From NCBI GenBank assembly GCA_010356995.1, contig ML996698.1, positions 307,923 to 371,922 of the forward strand: DNA of 64,000 bases, in the 5' to 3' direction. The stretch's first letter is position 1. Each line of letters opens with the position of its first letter. The notes below the pieces were generated by a model. That model was not told the origin of the DNA. It did not search any database and saw only the letters and a list, made by a program, of their open reading frames with translations. This DNA comes from Trichodelitschia bisporula. Lineage: Eukaryota > Ascomycota > Dothideomycetes > Phaeotrichales > Phaeotrichaceae. Shown here one piece after another: positions 21,947 to 34,612 of the stretch. Position numbers and translations under genes: made by a program.

Positions 21947-24900
21947 CGTTGAGATTTCCAGATGTGGCAGGGGATCTGGTGCGGGAAGTGGCGACTATTA
22001 TATGGGGGCAGTCAACGGGTGTAGCTGCGAACAGGGGACCACTTGGGAAGATACAAGGTGCAGGATCTTGTGACGACGTTGATTGGAAATGGATAGAATG
22101 GGCTAGCTTGGGGGAGAAAGCGATTACTCTGAGTCGGAATGGCCGTTAACCCCGGGGGCTCGGTAGTTTTTCGCTGGGCAGAAATATAATCACAAGGTTT
22201 GTTGAGTCAGGATGGGTGAGCGAGTTGTAGCGTTTTGAGAAGAGTAAATAATGGTGAGAGGTGGGTGGACGATTTGAAGAGGTCGGAGGCAGTGTGGGGT
22301 TCAAGAATGATGTGCGTGGAGAGAGGGATGGAGCGATGATGAAAGAGGGGATGTGCGGAGGTTATGACGATGGTGCTGTCGCGCTAGATGAATATCCTTA
22401 ATTTTCAGGATAAAGGTGGATAAGGGAGGGGATGATGATGTGACTTCAGGTTTTAGGCAAGGGTGATGGGCTTTTGATTTCATTTGTTGGGAGGGAGGAA
22501 GGAGGATTCGTTTCTCTGGGTGTATTCTTCTTTGATTCATTACCTTTTTTCTTGTCTGCTTTTCCTTCAAGAGAGACTTCACCATTTTTTGGCAGTTAGA
22601 GAGCGGGGATTGGGGGAAGGGTGCTGGCTTTGCGTAAAGGCTGCCTACGTCATCGAACATGCAGTGAAAATGGGCGTTTTGAAGGGTGGGTGGGGGGAGA
22701 GTGGACAAGGGTTCAACAGTCAAAGAAGAGTCAAGGGCATCCCCCGCCTTGCTAGGGTGAGGGGCAGTCCCCTAATCCCTTGCAGACAACGACAAGCGTC
22801 ACGGCGACTCCATGTACCGTACAGAGCGGGCTACGGGCTTTCAACTTGGGCCAGAGGATTTGCGGCCACTGCGGAATTGGCCCAGCACCGGCTGGCTCCA
22901 CCGGCTTTGGGTTGGCGTGAGTTTTCAACCGCACCACCTCCATCGCTTCAACTGCAGCTCCTGCTTCGCTGCCCCATCTGTCTTGACCAATCGCTTTCGC
23001 ATCTCCGTCTACCAGAACTTCAAAGCCTCAAAGCCCAGGCCGAAACCCTGCTTTTGCACAATATCCGTCTGCATTGGTCCCTGTCCCTTTTTGGACAACT
23101 GATGCAAATCCCGATTGTTGGGCATTATTGTCACCAGTCTCTCCCCTTCCCAGCTTCTCGTGGTCAGCAGTAACCCCACCCTCCTCGTGGCTACGGCTCT
23201 GCATATCCCACGTTGGCCCTCGACAAACTGACCGTCTGCGAGTTTGTTGTAGCCCGTCCATCGTACGCAACGTACCGTAATCCTCCTCCCCACAAAGGTT
23301 ACTAAATTTAGTGGCGCATCACTCCGATAGCCTTGCAGAACTGCAGCTCTCGATCTAGCCAGTTGTCTGTTCAACGACCGCTAATTTGTGAGAGCCTCCC
23401 CCACCACAGCACAGCCACCGCTCCAGGCTATCCCATAACCTGTCAAACCCCACCTCAACAGGCGCCCTACTCGCTTGTACATACACTAATGCGGCACATC
23501 CATTCTATTAACTAGGCCTTGGCTCGAGAGCCTCGATGCAGATCTCGCTTTGTTGAATCGCTCCCTGTGTCTGCAGTACCGCGGGGCGAACCACTCACGC
23601 GCCGCGCGCGCTCCGACGGCCGCGCAAATCGTAAACCCGATGCGCACAACGCTCAGCGCGGATATACCGGCGCACTATCGAGACGTGCAAGCTACCGTAC
23701 GGTAGTAAGCGATAGGCGACGCCTGCGCCACAGATACTTGCGACAGCATGTGGCTGATGCCTCTGGTTTGAATGTCGCCAGTTCATACCGCATTCGGGAC
23801 GATCACGAGCTGCACAAAGCATCAGCCGCGACTCTCACAGTGGCATCCTACCGTATGCGAATCTCAGATGCAGCCATGCGAGATGCGCTCGCCCTAATCC
23901 GCGCCCTTTTTACGCCCTTTTGCTTAATTTTGACACTACAAATATTGCCTGCACACGAATCGTCGCGATGCTTGCGCAACTCTCAGCTACTGCGTGCCCG
24001 TAACTCATATGCCGTACACGGGTACAATTTCACAACGGCGAGTCCGGCCGCACAGGATTCGATCTTTGGAATATTGTTGGGATGTGACATAGGCCATTTA
24101 GCACGGAAAACGGTGCCCATCAAGATCATGGATCCTCGCAAAGGGCAGAACATTGGTGATGTTTCCACCTCGCTGGGCCTGGAACCTAGGAGCAAAAAGC
24201 CCGCGCATTAGCGTTCAACAGGGCTGATGGTTGCACCCTGTGAGTGTCTGGCGCGCGGAGATGCACCAACTGGCTTGCTCAGGGTTCAAGCCTCGTTGCG
24301 TGCCCGGGGCCGGGTCAAAACTTCGGCTTGCGATCGGGCGAATAAGATTGCGTGGTAACATTTTAGATCCTTCTGGACGCATTCTATGCAGAAGCCAAGG
24401 TGACCCTGCAGTAAGCCAATGTGGCTGAGCAGTCCGGGGTGTTCGCAAAATTTGCGCATGGCCGTTGCGACGGACATGGCCGACTCGTCGTCTCTGCTAT
24501 AACTTCTCCATTAGTGAAAGAGGGTGTCGTTCAAGTGGAAATAGGGTTTCATGCAGTGTGACCCATCGCTTTCTTTTAGCCTATTCAACGGCCCGAGACT
24601 GGATCGGGGGCGCAATCGCGAGAAGCCGCATGAGCTGACCCACACGACTTCCACGGAATCCACGTGGAGACACGATTTGACGGCTAGAAAAAGTGGGTCA
24701 CCGGGGGAAGAGCGGCCTGGCCGCGGAACCGAAGCAGGAGATGCAATCGACGGTTGCGGAAAAAGGAACACAGCACTGCTCTCGTGCATCCCTCCGAGGC
24801 ACAAGCCGAGCAAACCCCGAGACCTAGGATCTCTATGGCCTCTCGATCTGTTGCTGACTATTGAGGTTGCAGCTGCACTTTGCGTGAGAACTCTGCTTGA

Positions 24901-26240
24901 ATGCGACCCAGGCCGCTGACTGCTTTGCGCGGTAGTATTTGACATCTGCGTACAGGTACAGTTTTGCGCGCAAGGGCGTCGTTCGGCGTTTGCAAAAACG
25001 TGGGATGATCTCAGTGCGTGCAGCGCTTAGCCTCGCAGCCTCGAGTTCGTCTATTTTGAGACGCATATTCTTCGTCTTGCGGCATCACGCCGGGAATGCA
25101 GATTAAGCAAAGCAAAATAAAGTGCGGAGCGGCATGCCCCCCTGGCTGCCGCACTGGAGTTCGTCCGGGATCCGGAATGGGCTGCCCGGTCGGGACATGG
25201 AATCATTCCGCCCCTGCGCAGGGCGTCGAACGGATGCCGTGCCGTGCCCGGCGCCCCGCGCGCAAGGGCCCGGACGCCAATGACGTATCCGGGCTTGCGT
25301 TGATCATCCGGCGACGAGAACGACAGCGCATATCCATTGCGACGGATCAGCGTAACAGCAATGCGATTTTCTGCTGATCAATACTGCATTTGGGATTATG
25401 CAATCATCGTTACTTTAACCATCCCATCATCATTGCCTGTGGTCTGTAAGAGGGAAACCTGGGCGTTTTGCGTTTCCTCAACAGCGCAGCCCCGCAGTCA
25501 GGGCCAAGCATGGCTAATTACCAGGATTGCAAACGACCTGACCTCACCTTACCTCACTTTAAGCCCCAGCTGGACGCCTCTGGATCTCACTGTGAAACAA
25601 ACGCGCTTGCTTGTAAGCGATGACGATAAACTGACAAAGGCATGGACGAAGTAAAAAAGTCAACGACCGCTGCGCGGAGATTTGGTGGTGTCGCTGTCTC
25701 CGCGGGGCTGAGGTTCGTGGGCATTATGTCCGTACGGTGAAGATGTCGGATTTTAGAGCTACCAAAGAAGATAGCTGATGAAAAACAGAGAGATTTCGAT
25801 ATCTGCGGGTCTGCGGCACTCCATGGCGTTAATTTGCTTCAGTCATCAGCTTTGAGGAGTGCTGGAGCTTGTCGATGGCCGCCCGCGGCAACCCATCAGC
25901 TGTCTAAAGGGCCCGAAAGCGAAGCGACGGTGGCCCAGTTAGAGATGAGATCGGACAGGTTTGCTTGAAGCTTGACCAATCCTCATCGCAGCCCGGGAAG
26001 TAACCACGGGACACCTAAGGCGACCATCAAGGCTCATGACTACACGACGGAGCCGCAAGAACCACCTTGAGTCAATTTCCACCCTCCGAAGTCCTATTCG
26101 CACGATCTCTCGGAGAAATGGTAGAAAATGCCTCCTTTTCATCGGCAGTCAGACTCCGCCAGTCATGACCTAGCACTCCAGGTCCGAGCAAAACTGGTGA
26201 TCGATCGGCGCATTAACCGGCCTCAGCCAGCTTCATTTAA
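21947..26240. other. Promoter of the Rpn4-like gene and gene-poor DNA
   Basis: The first ~700 bases upstream of 21946 are probably a long promoter/5' leader (purine-rich blocks, few ATGs). Long open frames at 22484-23173 and 23519-24211 on the + strand lack an ATG start and show no domain. A 14-bp palindrome lies at 23692-23705. Nothing else recognised. Confidence 0.45.
23692..23705. repeat. Perfect palindrome CTACCGTACGGTAG
   Basis: A 14-base perfect palindrome that shares its 12-base core with the one at 10533-10544. It lies in gene-free DNA. Confidence 0.4.
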
Positions 26241-27210
26241 TTAGCTGACAGCCTTCCTGTTGACAAGGGTGGTCAACTGCGCAATCACCTTGCCCACTCC
26301 CTCGGCCTTCATGTGCAACATTAGACGCCTGTTGCTGCTTCCGCGCGGCCTTTTCTTCGTTGCATCAAACTGAGACCGATTGCCGGCAGAATCGGTCCAT
26401 TTTGGACTATCCGTTCTATCCGTAGCTGCAGCAGCTCGCATTGCTCGGAATTCCCTTGATATGTACAGCTGGTGGTTCGGGTCCTTCACCATCAGCAAGC
26501 CTGTCACGGGCACTGAGACAGAGATCCGGCCGTCCGAGGTCTCATACCGGTACCGGACGGGTTGGATACGAGGACCTTGTCCGTGAACGTATCCCAGCCA
26601 GCAAAGGCGTTCGTATCCAGATTATGAAGCGCAAGCCGGATTGATTACGCGGTCTCATAGGATGTTAGCTCTCAGGCCCTCCTCCGTCCGACGGTGCTTG
26701 ATGCGTATGAAGCTCGCTTTAGTCTAGAAATGGATGCCGCGATACGACATCTACGAGGGTACATAGGAGTAGGAGGAATTACTTCAGTATCAATGCAGAA
26801 GCCAGGTATGGTATAATCCATTTCCGAGGCGACAGCTCTTGGCCCGATGGGAGCGTCCAGCTCACCTATCCGCGGGACCTGACTTATCGGCATGATATAC
26901 TGCCGCAGTTCAAGGGGTCCTGGAATTGCTCCTCCGTAGTACGTCCTGGTGGGTATGCGCTGCGCTGGCAGTCAGTAATCGAGACCGATTTCTGCAAAGT
27001 CATTGTTAGACTCCTACCGGTAGCTTGATCTTTCGTGTCCTGTATGGATGATGCGGTGCTACCGTAGTGGCCAGGGATGGAGCAAACTCCCAGATCTGCA
27101 CACATCTAGGTTTCAGCGAGAGTGTAAAATGGATTGGCTGACTCGCATGATGAACTTGAATCGCCGGCCGGAGCTCGGAATTGGAAAATAGCAAAGCTTG
27201 CATCAACTCC
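26241..27210 (-). CDS. Tentative multi-exon gene or relic, unknown product
   Basis: Several minus-strand frames look protein-like and can be partly chained. One stretch (about 27121-27010, beginning MCADLGVCSIPGHYG) could splice by a GTAGGA...TGCCAG intron into a second (about 26960-26790, with RIPTRTYYGGAIPGPLELRQ). A third frame (about 26627-26241, with VPVTGLLMVKDPNHQLYISR) lies downstream, but I could not connect it without stops. No family is recognised. It may be a small secreted or lineage-specific protein, or a decayed gene. Boundaries are rough. Confidence 0.25.
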
Positions 27211-29547
27211 CTGTCCTACCTGTGAACGGATTTATTTGCCACTTCTGCACGTGTCCAACATCGCACATATCGACTCGCATGTTGTTTACCCGGCCTTGAG
27301 ACTTGATACTCGGCAAGCCGGTATGCATGGTACGTACAGAGCCCTGGAATAGTTTGTCAGCTCGTATTCGAGAGTTGTGGTGGTCGTCTCGGAGCTGTGT
27401 CAGATCCGGGGGCCGGGAGAGTGGGTTGGAGCCCGAGTCTTCCGGCCCGGGGTGCAAACAGCTGCGCCACAACCAACAGCCAGCCTTGACACCAACACGA
27501 ACGGCAGTTCTCGAAATATCAGCCTTCAGCTCGATTACGGCGGCCTCACAGCTAGCGTTCAGGCACCCTCTGGTTTCTTTGATCTGTACCTCAGCCCTAA
27601 CCGTGCCTACGGCGCACGTGGCGGGTGCAGATACGAGCTCGTCGATGACAGCGGCGGCGCCGGTAAGCTGAATGGGAGTGAGGCTCTTTATCTAGCTGGT
27701 TCGCCGTCGGGCTGAAGCTATTCTTGAGATGGATTTAGGAGGAGGATTGGAGTTTTCGCCTTTGTGGTGGGCGGTGAGGCGGGTACGAGGAGGATGTTTG
27801 GGAACTGAGATGGCTGTTTTTGGGGATGCGATGAGTCGGAGTGTCGTCCGTGAGTCGACTGGGACGAGGGCGTCATCTCGACGAGAGCTCGAAGGGTCAT
27901 TGCGTGTCGCGGTACGTTGCAAAGTGTCACGATGTCCAACTGCCAACAAGGTATCCAAGCTGACGACGACATTCACCGTTGCCTGGGCTGGTCTCGTCTT
28001 TGGTGCAGAGTCGATTCGAGATTGAGTACCTCTCGTGACATCTGAGCAGGTGATGTCCAGGAGACTGGTCCGCCAACACACCGCGACCACTGGGAGAACC
28101 CTGCAAGCAGCGGGCGACCGGAAAAAGGCAATTCGCAACAGTCACTCGCTGCGCAAAAGTTCAACGCATCTGGCCGCTCTTCTCACTCATGAAAATAGCC
28201 TCATCGTGGGGCACAGGGCGCGATGAAGGTACGTTGGTATGCACGTGAATGATTTTTGCTTTCCCAACGGGCGCCGTCATGAGGCAAAGTGACTTTCTTA
28301 CCCCTCACGCGCCAATTCCATTGGTCTGCGCCGGGTGCGGGGCTTCCCCTCACCCAGCCAATGGCCATCAGCATGAAGTTGTGGGGTGCAGCACGCCCAG
28401 CCCCCTAGCGGCCCCTAAGTACACGGACCAAGGAGCACCTCACGCGCTCTTTCTCCCCGTAAGAGAGGGGAAGCTGGGAGGGGGTGGGACGACATCGAAC
28501 ATGGTCGCACCTCTCCTTGCTACAGTACGCTGTTTTGCTGGTTCAGGTCGACCGGCGAACTTCATGCTCATTCTCGTCGTCTGCGGTGCCTGGGATGATC
28601 GGGCTTTGATGAGGGGTGGAATTGAATTAAACCCCCTTTGGCTCAAACGCGGTGATGCGGGATCTGCATGCCGCTCGTTGGGCATGACGTCGGGTTGGGA
28701 GCGGGGTGCAGTCACTAGCGGATGAAATGCCAATGAGTTGGGGGAATGGAGCAATGCTTTTTGCTCGATGGTTAGCTCTCGTTTCAACTCTATGCTGACG
28801 CCCGGTTGAAGGGCAGTAGTCAGTGGGAAAGCTCGATGAATGCTGGCGTTTGATGTTGGGCCATCGAAAGCTCTCGAAAGCGTGGCATCATTGCATGGCG
28901 CAGAGAGCACAAAGAAGTCCATACCCGAATCTGGCGTCTAACGGACAAAGATTAACGGTTTACCATCTCCACCAATTGCTCCGATCAGTTTGCTATTGTG
29001 CATCCCTTTGGATACCGTACTTTGTCTCTTCGCACCGTCGTCCCGTGGGTGGGCTCAAGTTTCGTCGTCCAGATTCCAGCCTCGCAATGCACCCACTCCC
29101 ACGCGCCAGCCTCCCCATTCCATAACCATTTCACCATCTCGAACCTCCGTCAGCTGCAAGGTACCGTACGAATTCAGGACATCACCCCATAAGCAATCCC
29201 GGTTGGCTCTCCCACGCCGCAGTGGCGCCAGTTGGCGGGATCCCCTTCTGGCTCCTGCAGCGATCACGCGACTGGCCGTGGGCCCCCAGAATGACAAGAA
29301 GCTTCCACCAAGCTCTCTCCACTTGCTCCCCCCTCTCTCATCACCAATTCACCGCAACTCTGCCATCGATTCATCGTCAAACTACAAAACCCATCGTGCA
29401 CCCCCGCTAGCCGTCTACTTCCATCACCACTGATTTCCTTCGACTAAACAAGTACCTCCTCATCCCCTCCTAACACCCTCAACCTCCATCCAAGAGTAAG
29501 CTTCCCCGCACTTGGAAACCCCATCCGTGCACTCCCACGGCAATGAA
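27211..29547. other. Unassigned DNA upstream of the Stf2-like gene
   Basis: A + strand frame ending at 27715 reads protein-like over its last ~75 codons (ISLQLDYGGLTASVQAPSG) but has no ATG start and no clear upstream exon. The stretch 29290-29480 is C/T-rich and probably the promoter/5' leader of the next gene. Otherwise nothing recognised. Confidence 0.4.
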
Positions 29548-30136
29548 ATGTATCAAAGCCAATGGCCCCAATTCCATCACAGTCATCACTCCATCAATGA
29601 ATTGAAGCTTACATCCATCCCAGTGACCCGCTCGCACAAGTTCGGCGACCGTGAATACCAGGCCCGCGACGCCGATACCGACGTCGGCCTCCCCAGCCCG
29701 GGCCTGCACCGCTTCTTCGTAAAGCACGGTCCGACGAACGCCGACCCGACCAAGACGAAGAAGAACGGCGGCGGCAAGGGCAATTGGTAAGTGTGTCATT
29801 ATTCCGTTGCGGCGCGGGCTCGCAACCCACAGCCTGACATCATCCCCACGCCTCTTCCCTAGCGTCCCGCTAACGCCAACCAGGGGCCCTCCCGGCGCTG
29901 AAATCGAGGACGCCGATATCGAAATCCATCATACCAAGCCGCGTCGCCGCAGCAACTCGTCCACCCACCTCAAGACGAGCGGCTCCTTTAAGACTAAGTT
30001 CGAGACCATTGAGCCAGAGCCTGTGTTCGAGATGTCGGAGCACGGGCCGCTGGATGACGACTCGGAGAAGCTCAGCCTTGCGCAGTCGGAGAGCAATGCC
30101 GGCAGCGTGCAGGAGGAGGACATGGACAAACACTGA
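29548..30136 (+). CDS. Stf2/Tma10-like ATP-synthase stabilising factor family protein
   Basis: Two exons, 29548-29786 and 29884-30136, separated by a 97-bp intron with GTAAGT donor and a CTAAC branch 16 bases before the CAG acceptor, give 163 aa. Residues around the junction read KKNGGGKGNWGPPGAEIED. They match the core of yeast Stf2 (GSGKGNWGKPGDEIDD), a small, highly charged, mostly disordered protein tied to the F1Fo-ATPase inhibitor system and to desiccation tolerance; a role in mRNA or ribosome binding has been proposed for relatives. The C-terminal half is acidic (DDDSEKL, QEEDMDKH). The start is uncertain: 29548 is the first in-frame ATG, but an upstream exon could exist because the frame stays open before it. 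Confidence 0.75.
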
Positions 30137-30606
30137 ACTTTCCACCCTTCCCCTTCGCGTGATTGATCGTCCATGCTTCTTTCTTTGTTATGATCGGGGC
30201 GTCTAAAGCGGACGACTATGTCTGTCGGCGTTATTCGGATAGGGTTACGGTCTGCGTTTTTCCACTCTACTGGGCGACATGAGCTGCCTTCTCCTCGCCG
30301 CCATAACCTTCTCTTCTCGAGTGGTTGGTTAGCTAGGCTTGATCTCTCCTGCTGGAGCAGGGTCGGTCGACACTGGCTGGCTACATGTGTTAATTTGCCC
30401 CCCTTCTACGACTCAGCTGGACGATCGTATCCCATAACGCAACACACAAAATGAACTGTAACCATAGCTACGAAACGAGAAACATGGATATGCAATTCCA
30501 GCTGTCTATCAAGTGATGTGATCATCCTACCATGCTTTTATCATCCCTCTCCCCATCCCCATATCCAATCCCTCCCCCTACAAAAACGCATAACTCCCCT
30601 CCCCCA
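30137..30606. other. Convergent intergenic spacer
   Basis: Lies between the stop codons of the Stf2-like gene and the AXL2-like pseudogene; likely 3' UTRs. A C/T-rich tract at about 30540-30625 adjoins the pseudogene end. No gene. Confidence 0.6.
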
Positions 30607-33249
30607 CTACTCCCTCCCCCCCCTTGTCTCAACACTAACCGGCCGTCTCACAAGCCCACTAACCAAGCGCGCCTCTCTCCCCGGCGCCCGCACCGGCACC
30701 TCCGGCACCTCAGGGCTCTCACTCCTTTCTGCGCACCCCGTCGCCGACGTCAACATATCCGAAGGTAAAGCCTCCGAACTCGGCGCCGGCGGCGCAGCGG
30801 CGATAACAGCGCACTCGGACTCACGCTCTGCGACGGCAGACTCGAGGACGAGTCCCGCGAGTCCCGCGAGCCCGACCCGAGCGTGCAAAGCCGCGGCGGC
30901 GAACTCGCTTCGCGGCTCGAGCGCGGGACCGCCCGCACCGTCGGCTGCACCGTGTACCTCCCCGCTCCTAGATAGCTCACGCGCCGCGGCACTCGCGTAC
31001 ATCGTGCTTGCCCGCCTCGCCACACTGCTTCGTCGACCTGGCTCGCCCATGCTCGCGTGGAGGGCGTGCTGTGCTACGGTGGTGAGGAGGGACTGCCGTG
31101 GATGGGTGGTATGGCGGCGAGGGTGCGCCGCTGTATACCGCGGGGGGTGAGGATGCGTGTGCTGCTAGAGCCGCCGAAGAAGGTTGCGCGGTGGGGGGCG
31201 CGGCGGGTGATTGGCCTGCTGGGATTGGGGGCGGGGGACAGGATGGAGGTGGTGCAGGAGGTGGTGCCGGTTGTGCTGCTGTAGATGCTCGTTGGGAAGG
31301 GGGTGGGCGATGCGGCTGGGGCTGGGAAGGTGAGCCCGAGCCCGAGCCCGGTTGTGAGGGTGCTGGTGCTCGGCCGTGAGACGGGCGGGGCGCGTCCGTG
31401 GCCGATGCCTGTTACCCGCCTGCTGGCTGGCAGGGCGGATCTGCGCGGCGGATGCGAGGCCAGCGGGGCAGTCGCACGGCGCGAAGTCAGCGTGCGGTTT
31501 AAGTGGTAGTGCGTCGGGTCGCGCGGCGTTACGGGCGGGAGAGAGGGTATGCGCGCGTGGTACTCGCCACCTGGGGGTATGGACAGACGCTGTGTCTGCG
31601 TGCGGAGCCCCGTCGGCTTAACCGGCGACGGCGGATGCCTTCCCAGCAGATTGGGATTCTGGCTCGGAGCGCGGGGCCTGCGCGGACTGGGGAAGGGCAG
31701 GGAGAGGTGTGGGGGGTTGTAGGGTGTACTCGCGTAGGGGGTAGTCGCGTATGGAAACTCAAGTTCATCGTCGTCCGGCTTTTCTTCATCCCAGGCTGAG
31801 GGGAGCGGGCGGGATATGCTGCGCTTGAAGGCGGAGAGGGAGCGTTCGCGTTGCTGGCGGGAGCGCCGCCTATAGCATAGGATGCCGGCTATGCCGGCGG
31901 CGAAGGCGAGGACGGATGCTGCGACGAGCCCGGCGATGACGCCGCCTGTGAGGCCGGAGTTTAGTTCGGAGATTTTGGTGTTGCCGGCGTTGGCCTGGGT
32001 GCCTGTGGGCGGGGGGTTGAGGTGGAGGGTGAAGGGCTAGGAGGTCGCCGTTGTGGTGTTGGACGAGACGGTGATTGTCCCGCTGAGGTCCGCGGGTGTC
32101 AGGCCGCCGGGGATGTTGCCGTAGAGGCGCAGGGCGGCGGAGTCGAAGTGGAGCCAGGAAGTGCCGCTGACATTGACGCTGATGTTAAGGCCTGTTGTGG
32201 GTTTTAGGAGGGAGGGAGGGCGTATTCGAATGGTTCGCCGATGGTGGCGACTATGGTGCCGATGTGGCCGGTGAAGAGGTTGGAGGAGATGCGGGTGCTG
32301 ACGGTTGTGGTGGCTGTGTCGCCGAATTGGTCGACGACTATGACGGTGAAGTCCTGGTCTGAGGGATCGGAAGGTACAGTCCCCATCGCGGAAAGGGTAC
32401 TCTCGTCGAACGAAAGCCAGGGCGGCACATCAGCCGTTGCATTTTGGACGATCCCCGCGGCCACAGCCTTGCCGTCCAGCGTCAACCCCGCCAGTAACTC
32501 CAGATCCACCTTTCCCGCCCAACGTAACACTCGCCGTGCGGTACACTTCGCCGAAAACGAACGTATGCGCGCTGATTACAACCTGGAACCGTACCTCCGC
32601 CTCCGCAAACCCCGCAACCCTCGACGAGATGAGCAAGACATCGAAAACCTGCGGCAAGACCGTGAACAGTAGCGTCGTGCCCGAGAACCGCAGGCTGCCC
32701 GCATCAAACACAATCCACGCCGACAACGGCGTATGATCCACCAGGGTGGCGTAGAAGTGTACCCCCCCCCCCCGCGTCGCCGAATATGCTTTCCGAGAAA
32801 TTGATCGCGAACGGGGCTTGGACGCCTACGAGAAGGCTCGTCGGACCGGACAGTCGCCCGGTTGCCAGCAGCACATCCGATACGTTGCCGGCCGGCGAAG
32901 ACTCTGAGAAATTCGGGTACGGCGCTTCGACCACTGCGGTTGCGGGCATGGTGGCCTGGCCCGTCGCATCCGAGGCGATGAGCGAGAAGGACGCTGAGCC
33001 CGCATCGGGTGATTCTGGTCGTCCGGAGAGTGTGCGGCTCGTCGAGTCGAGGTGGAGCCATGCTGGCGCTCCCGAGAGCGTGTAATTCAGGAGCTGGTCA
33101 TATGGCTTGAACGTCGTTGGTGCGAATGTGAATCTGAACTACGAGCCGACACGCGCAACAGGTGGGACTTGGGAGTTGAACGGAAACGAGGCCTCTGGTA
33201 TCGCGACTCCGGGTGTGGAAAAGACCGAAATAAAAATGAGGAAGAACAT
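30607..33249 (-). pseudogene. axl2: AXL2-like cadherin-domain cell-polarity gene, disrupted
   Basis: The minus strand encodes a typical fungal Axl2. It has a signal peptide at 33249 (MFFLIFISVFSTPGVAIPEA), cadherin/dystroglycan-like repeats (APAWLHLDSTSRTLSGRPE, PPWLSFDESTLSAMGTVP, SWLHFDSAALRLYGNIPGG), one membrane helix near 31920-31860 followed by a basic CYRRRSRQQRER stop-transfer, and a Pro/Ser-rich tail. Yeast Axl2 marks axial bud sites; in moulds it affects septation and conidiophores. Conserved sequence changes frame or stops at six places: TAG at 33139-33141, a shift in the C12/G12 run 32762-32773, a shift near 32505-32516, a shift in a GGGA repeat near 32205-32222, TAG at 32037-32039, and a shift near 31075-31105. 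Both flanks of each still match the family, so decay is recent, or the local sequence is poor. Neighbouring genes are intact. Confidence 0.82.
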
Positions 33250-34612
33250 CTTGATCCCAAACGCCAGAGCCTACAGATCCTAAAAAGACGAAGGAGCGGT
33301 ATTTCGAAGTTCAACGACCTAGGCTGACGTGCGGAAGGAACGGAGGATTCGAAGCATCGAGGGCGGAACAGCCAGATCTGATATCCTCTTGGGAGGCGTA
33401 GACATTTTGCCAGCGTGGTAGACGCGTCGAGCGCATAAAGTGGTGGTAGGAGAATAAGTGGCGCGTTGCGAGATCCCTTTGGAATGTTCGCTGAGGGGTG
33501 GGTGGGATGTTGGTGGTGCTCCTTGGTGGACACAACGCATTATGGTGGAGGAGAGGCGGCATCGCGGCTATTTGAGCAACCATGTAAGGGACACAAGGGA
33601 ACGTGTGGGGATACTATGGCAATCAACTCCGTGGCCCGAGACTTGTGATCGGGCCGATGCTGATACGGGCCGAAGTGGTAACGAGTGATATCCGAGTCCG
33701 ACCTCACTTGGAGTCCGCGACTCTTCGCGGTCGGAGAAGCGCGCGCGAGGCCAGCCGGAGCGACTAGCTGACGTTGTGCAGATGAGGGGGATTTATGGGA
33801 GGCTGTCTCATGACAGGCTGGAGGAGAGGCGGTGTTGCCGGTCTGGTCAATGTGCTCTGTGAGGGCGAGGCCTTTTGCTGAATGCCTGGCGCCTGCCGTG
33901 GAGTGTTACCTAGGAATGCCCGTACCAGATCTTCCTTCGGACGATTGCCGACATCAACGCGAGTTGCGTCCTCGCCCTTTGCAGCATCAACGCGAGTTGC
34001 CTTCTCGTCCTTCGCAGGATGTTTCCGGCATTTGCGCGAGGTGGGCAGTTCATCGCTTGGGATGGGACAGAGTGGCACGCAATAACAGTGTCCCGTCAAT
34101 GGACAGCACACCGCGGTCCCCACCACACAACATAAAAGGTTGACAACTCCTATAGCCGCGTACAGGACCGAATTTCGCCGCACACTTCGCTGCCGGATGC
34201 AGGGTGTCGAGTTTTTTAAGCTTGAAGATGCGTACAAGGGAGTAGTAGGCGGCCATTGTGAGTCGATGGAAGTACAAAGCTGCTATGAATCGAGGCTGTA
34301 GGGTATAGATGTGGTTTGACGAACAAACGAGAATAGAATCTGGCCTTTTATACCACCAAACCACAGGCCCAGCCTGTACGCGTAGCCTGTACGTGTAGCC
34401 CACCGGCCTTCGGTCCCAAACCATCTCCCGCGACAACATGGTGTCGGTCTCCGACGTCCTCAAACCTCTGAATCCCCAGCACGGCTCCTCCCGCCGCCAC
34501 GTTACGCCACACCCGCCGCACCGCCCCACACACAACACCTCTCTCAACCCCACCACCCCTCATCACCACCATCCCTCCTCCTTTCCCCCTCTCCCCCTCC
34601 CCCCATATTAAA
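33250..34612. other. Spacer between AXL2 pseudogene and EFM6
   Basis: Holds the former AXL2 promoter, a 33-bp tandem duplication (33952-34017) and a C/T-rich leader before the EFM6 start (34490-34610). A short minus-strand ATG frame of 68 codons begins at 34257 (MAAYYSLVRIFKLKK); it has no recognisable relatives and little support. Confidence 0.45.
33952..34017. repeat. 33-bp tandem duplication, two copies
   Basis: Copy one 33952-33984 and copy two 33985-34017 share the start CATCAACGCGAGTTGC and the end GCAG, with a few differences between. The unit is a multiple of three but no supported gene covers it. Confidence 0.85.

Noticed and set aside
24280-24300. GGTTCAAGCC, looked like a tRNA B box
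   Set aside because: No matching A box, acceptor stem or anticodon arm could be folded around it.
33764-34237. 157-codon minus-strand frame with a hydrophobic segment
   Set aside because: It has no ATG start, and its repeat-like part comes from the 33-bp tandem duplication.
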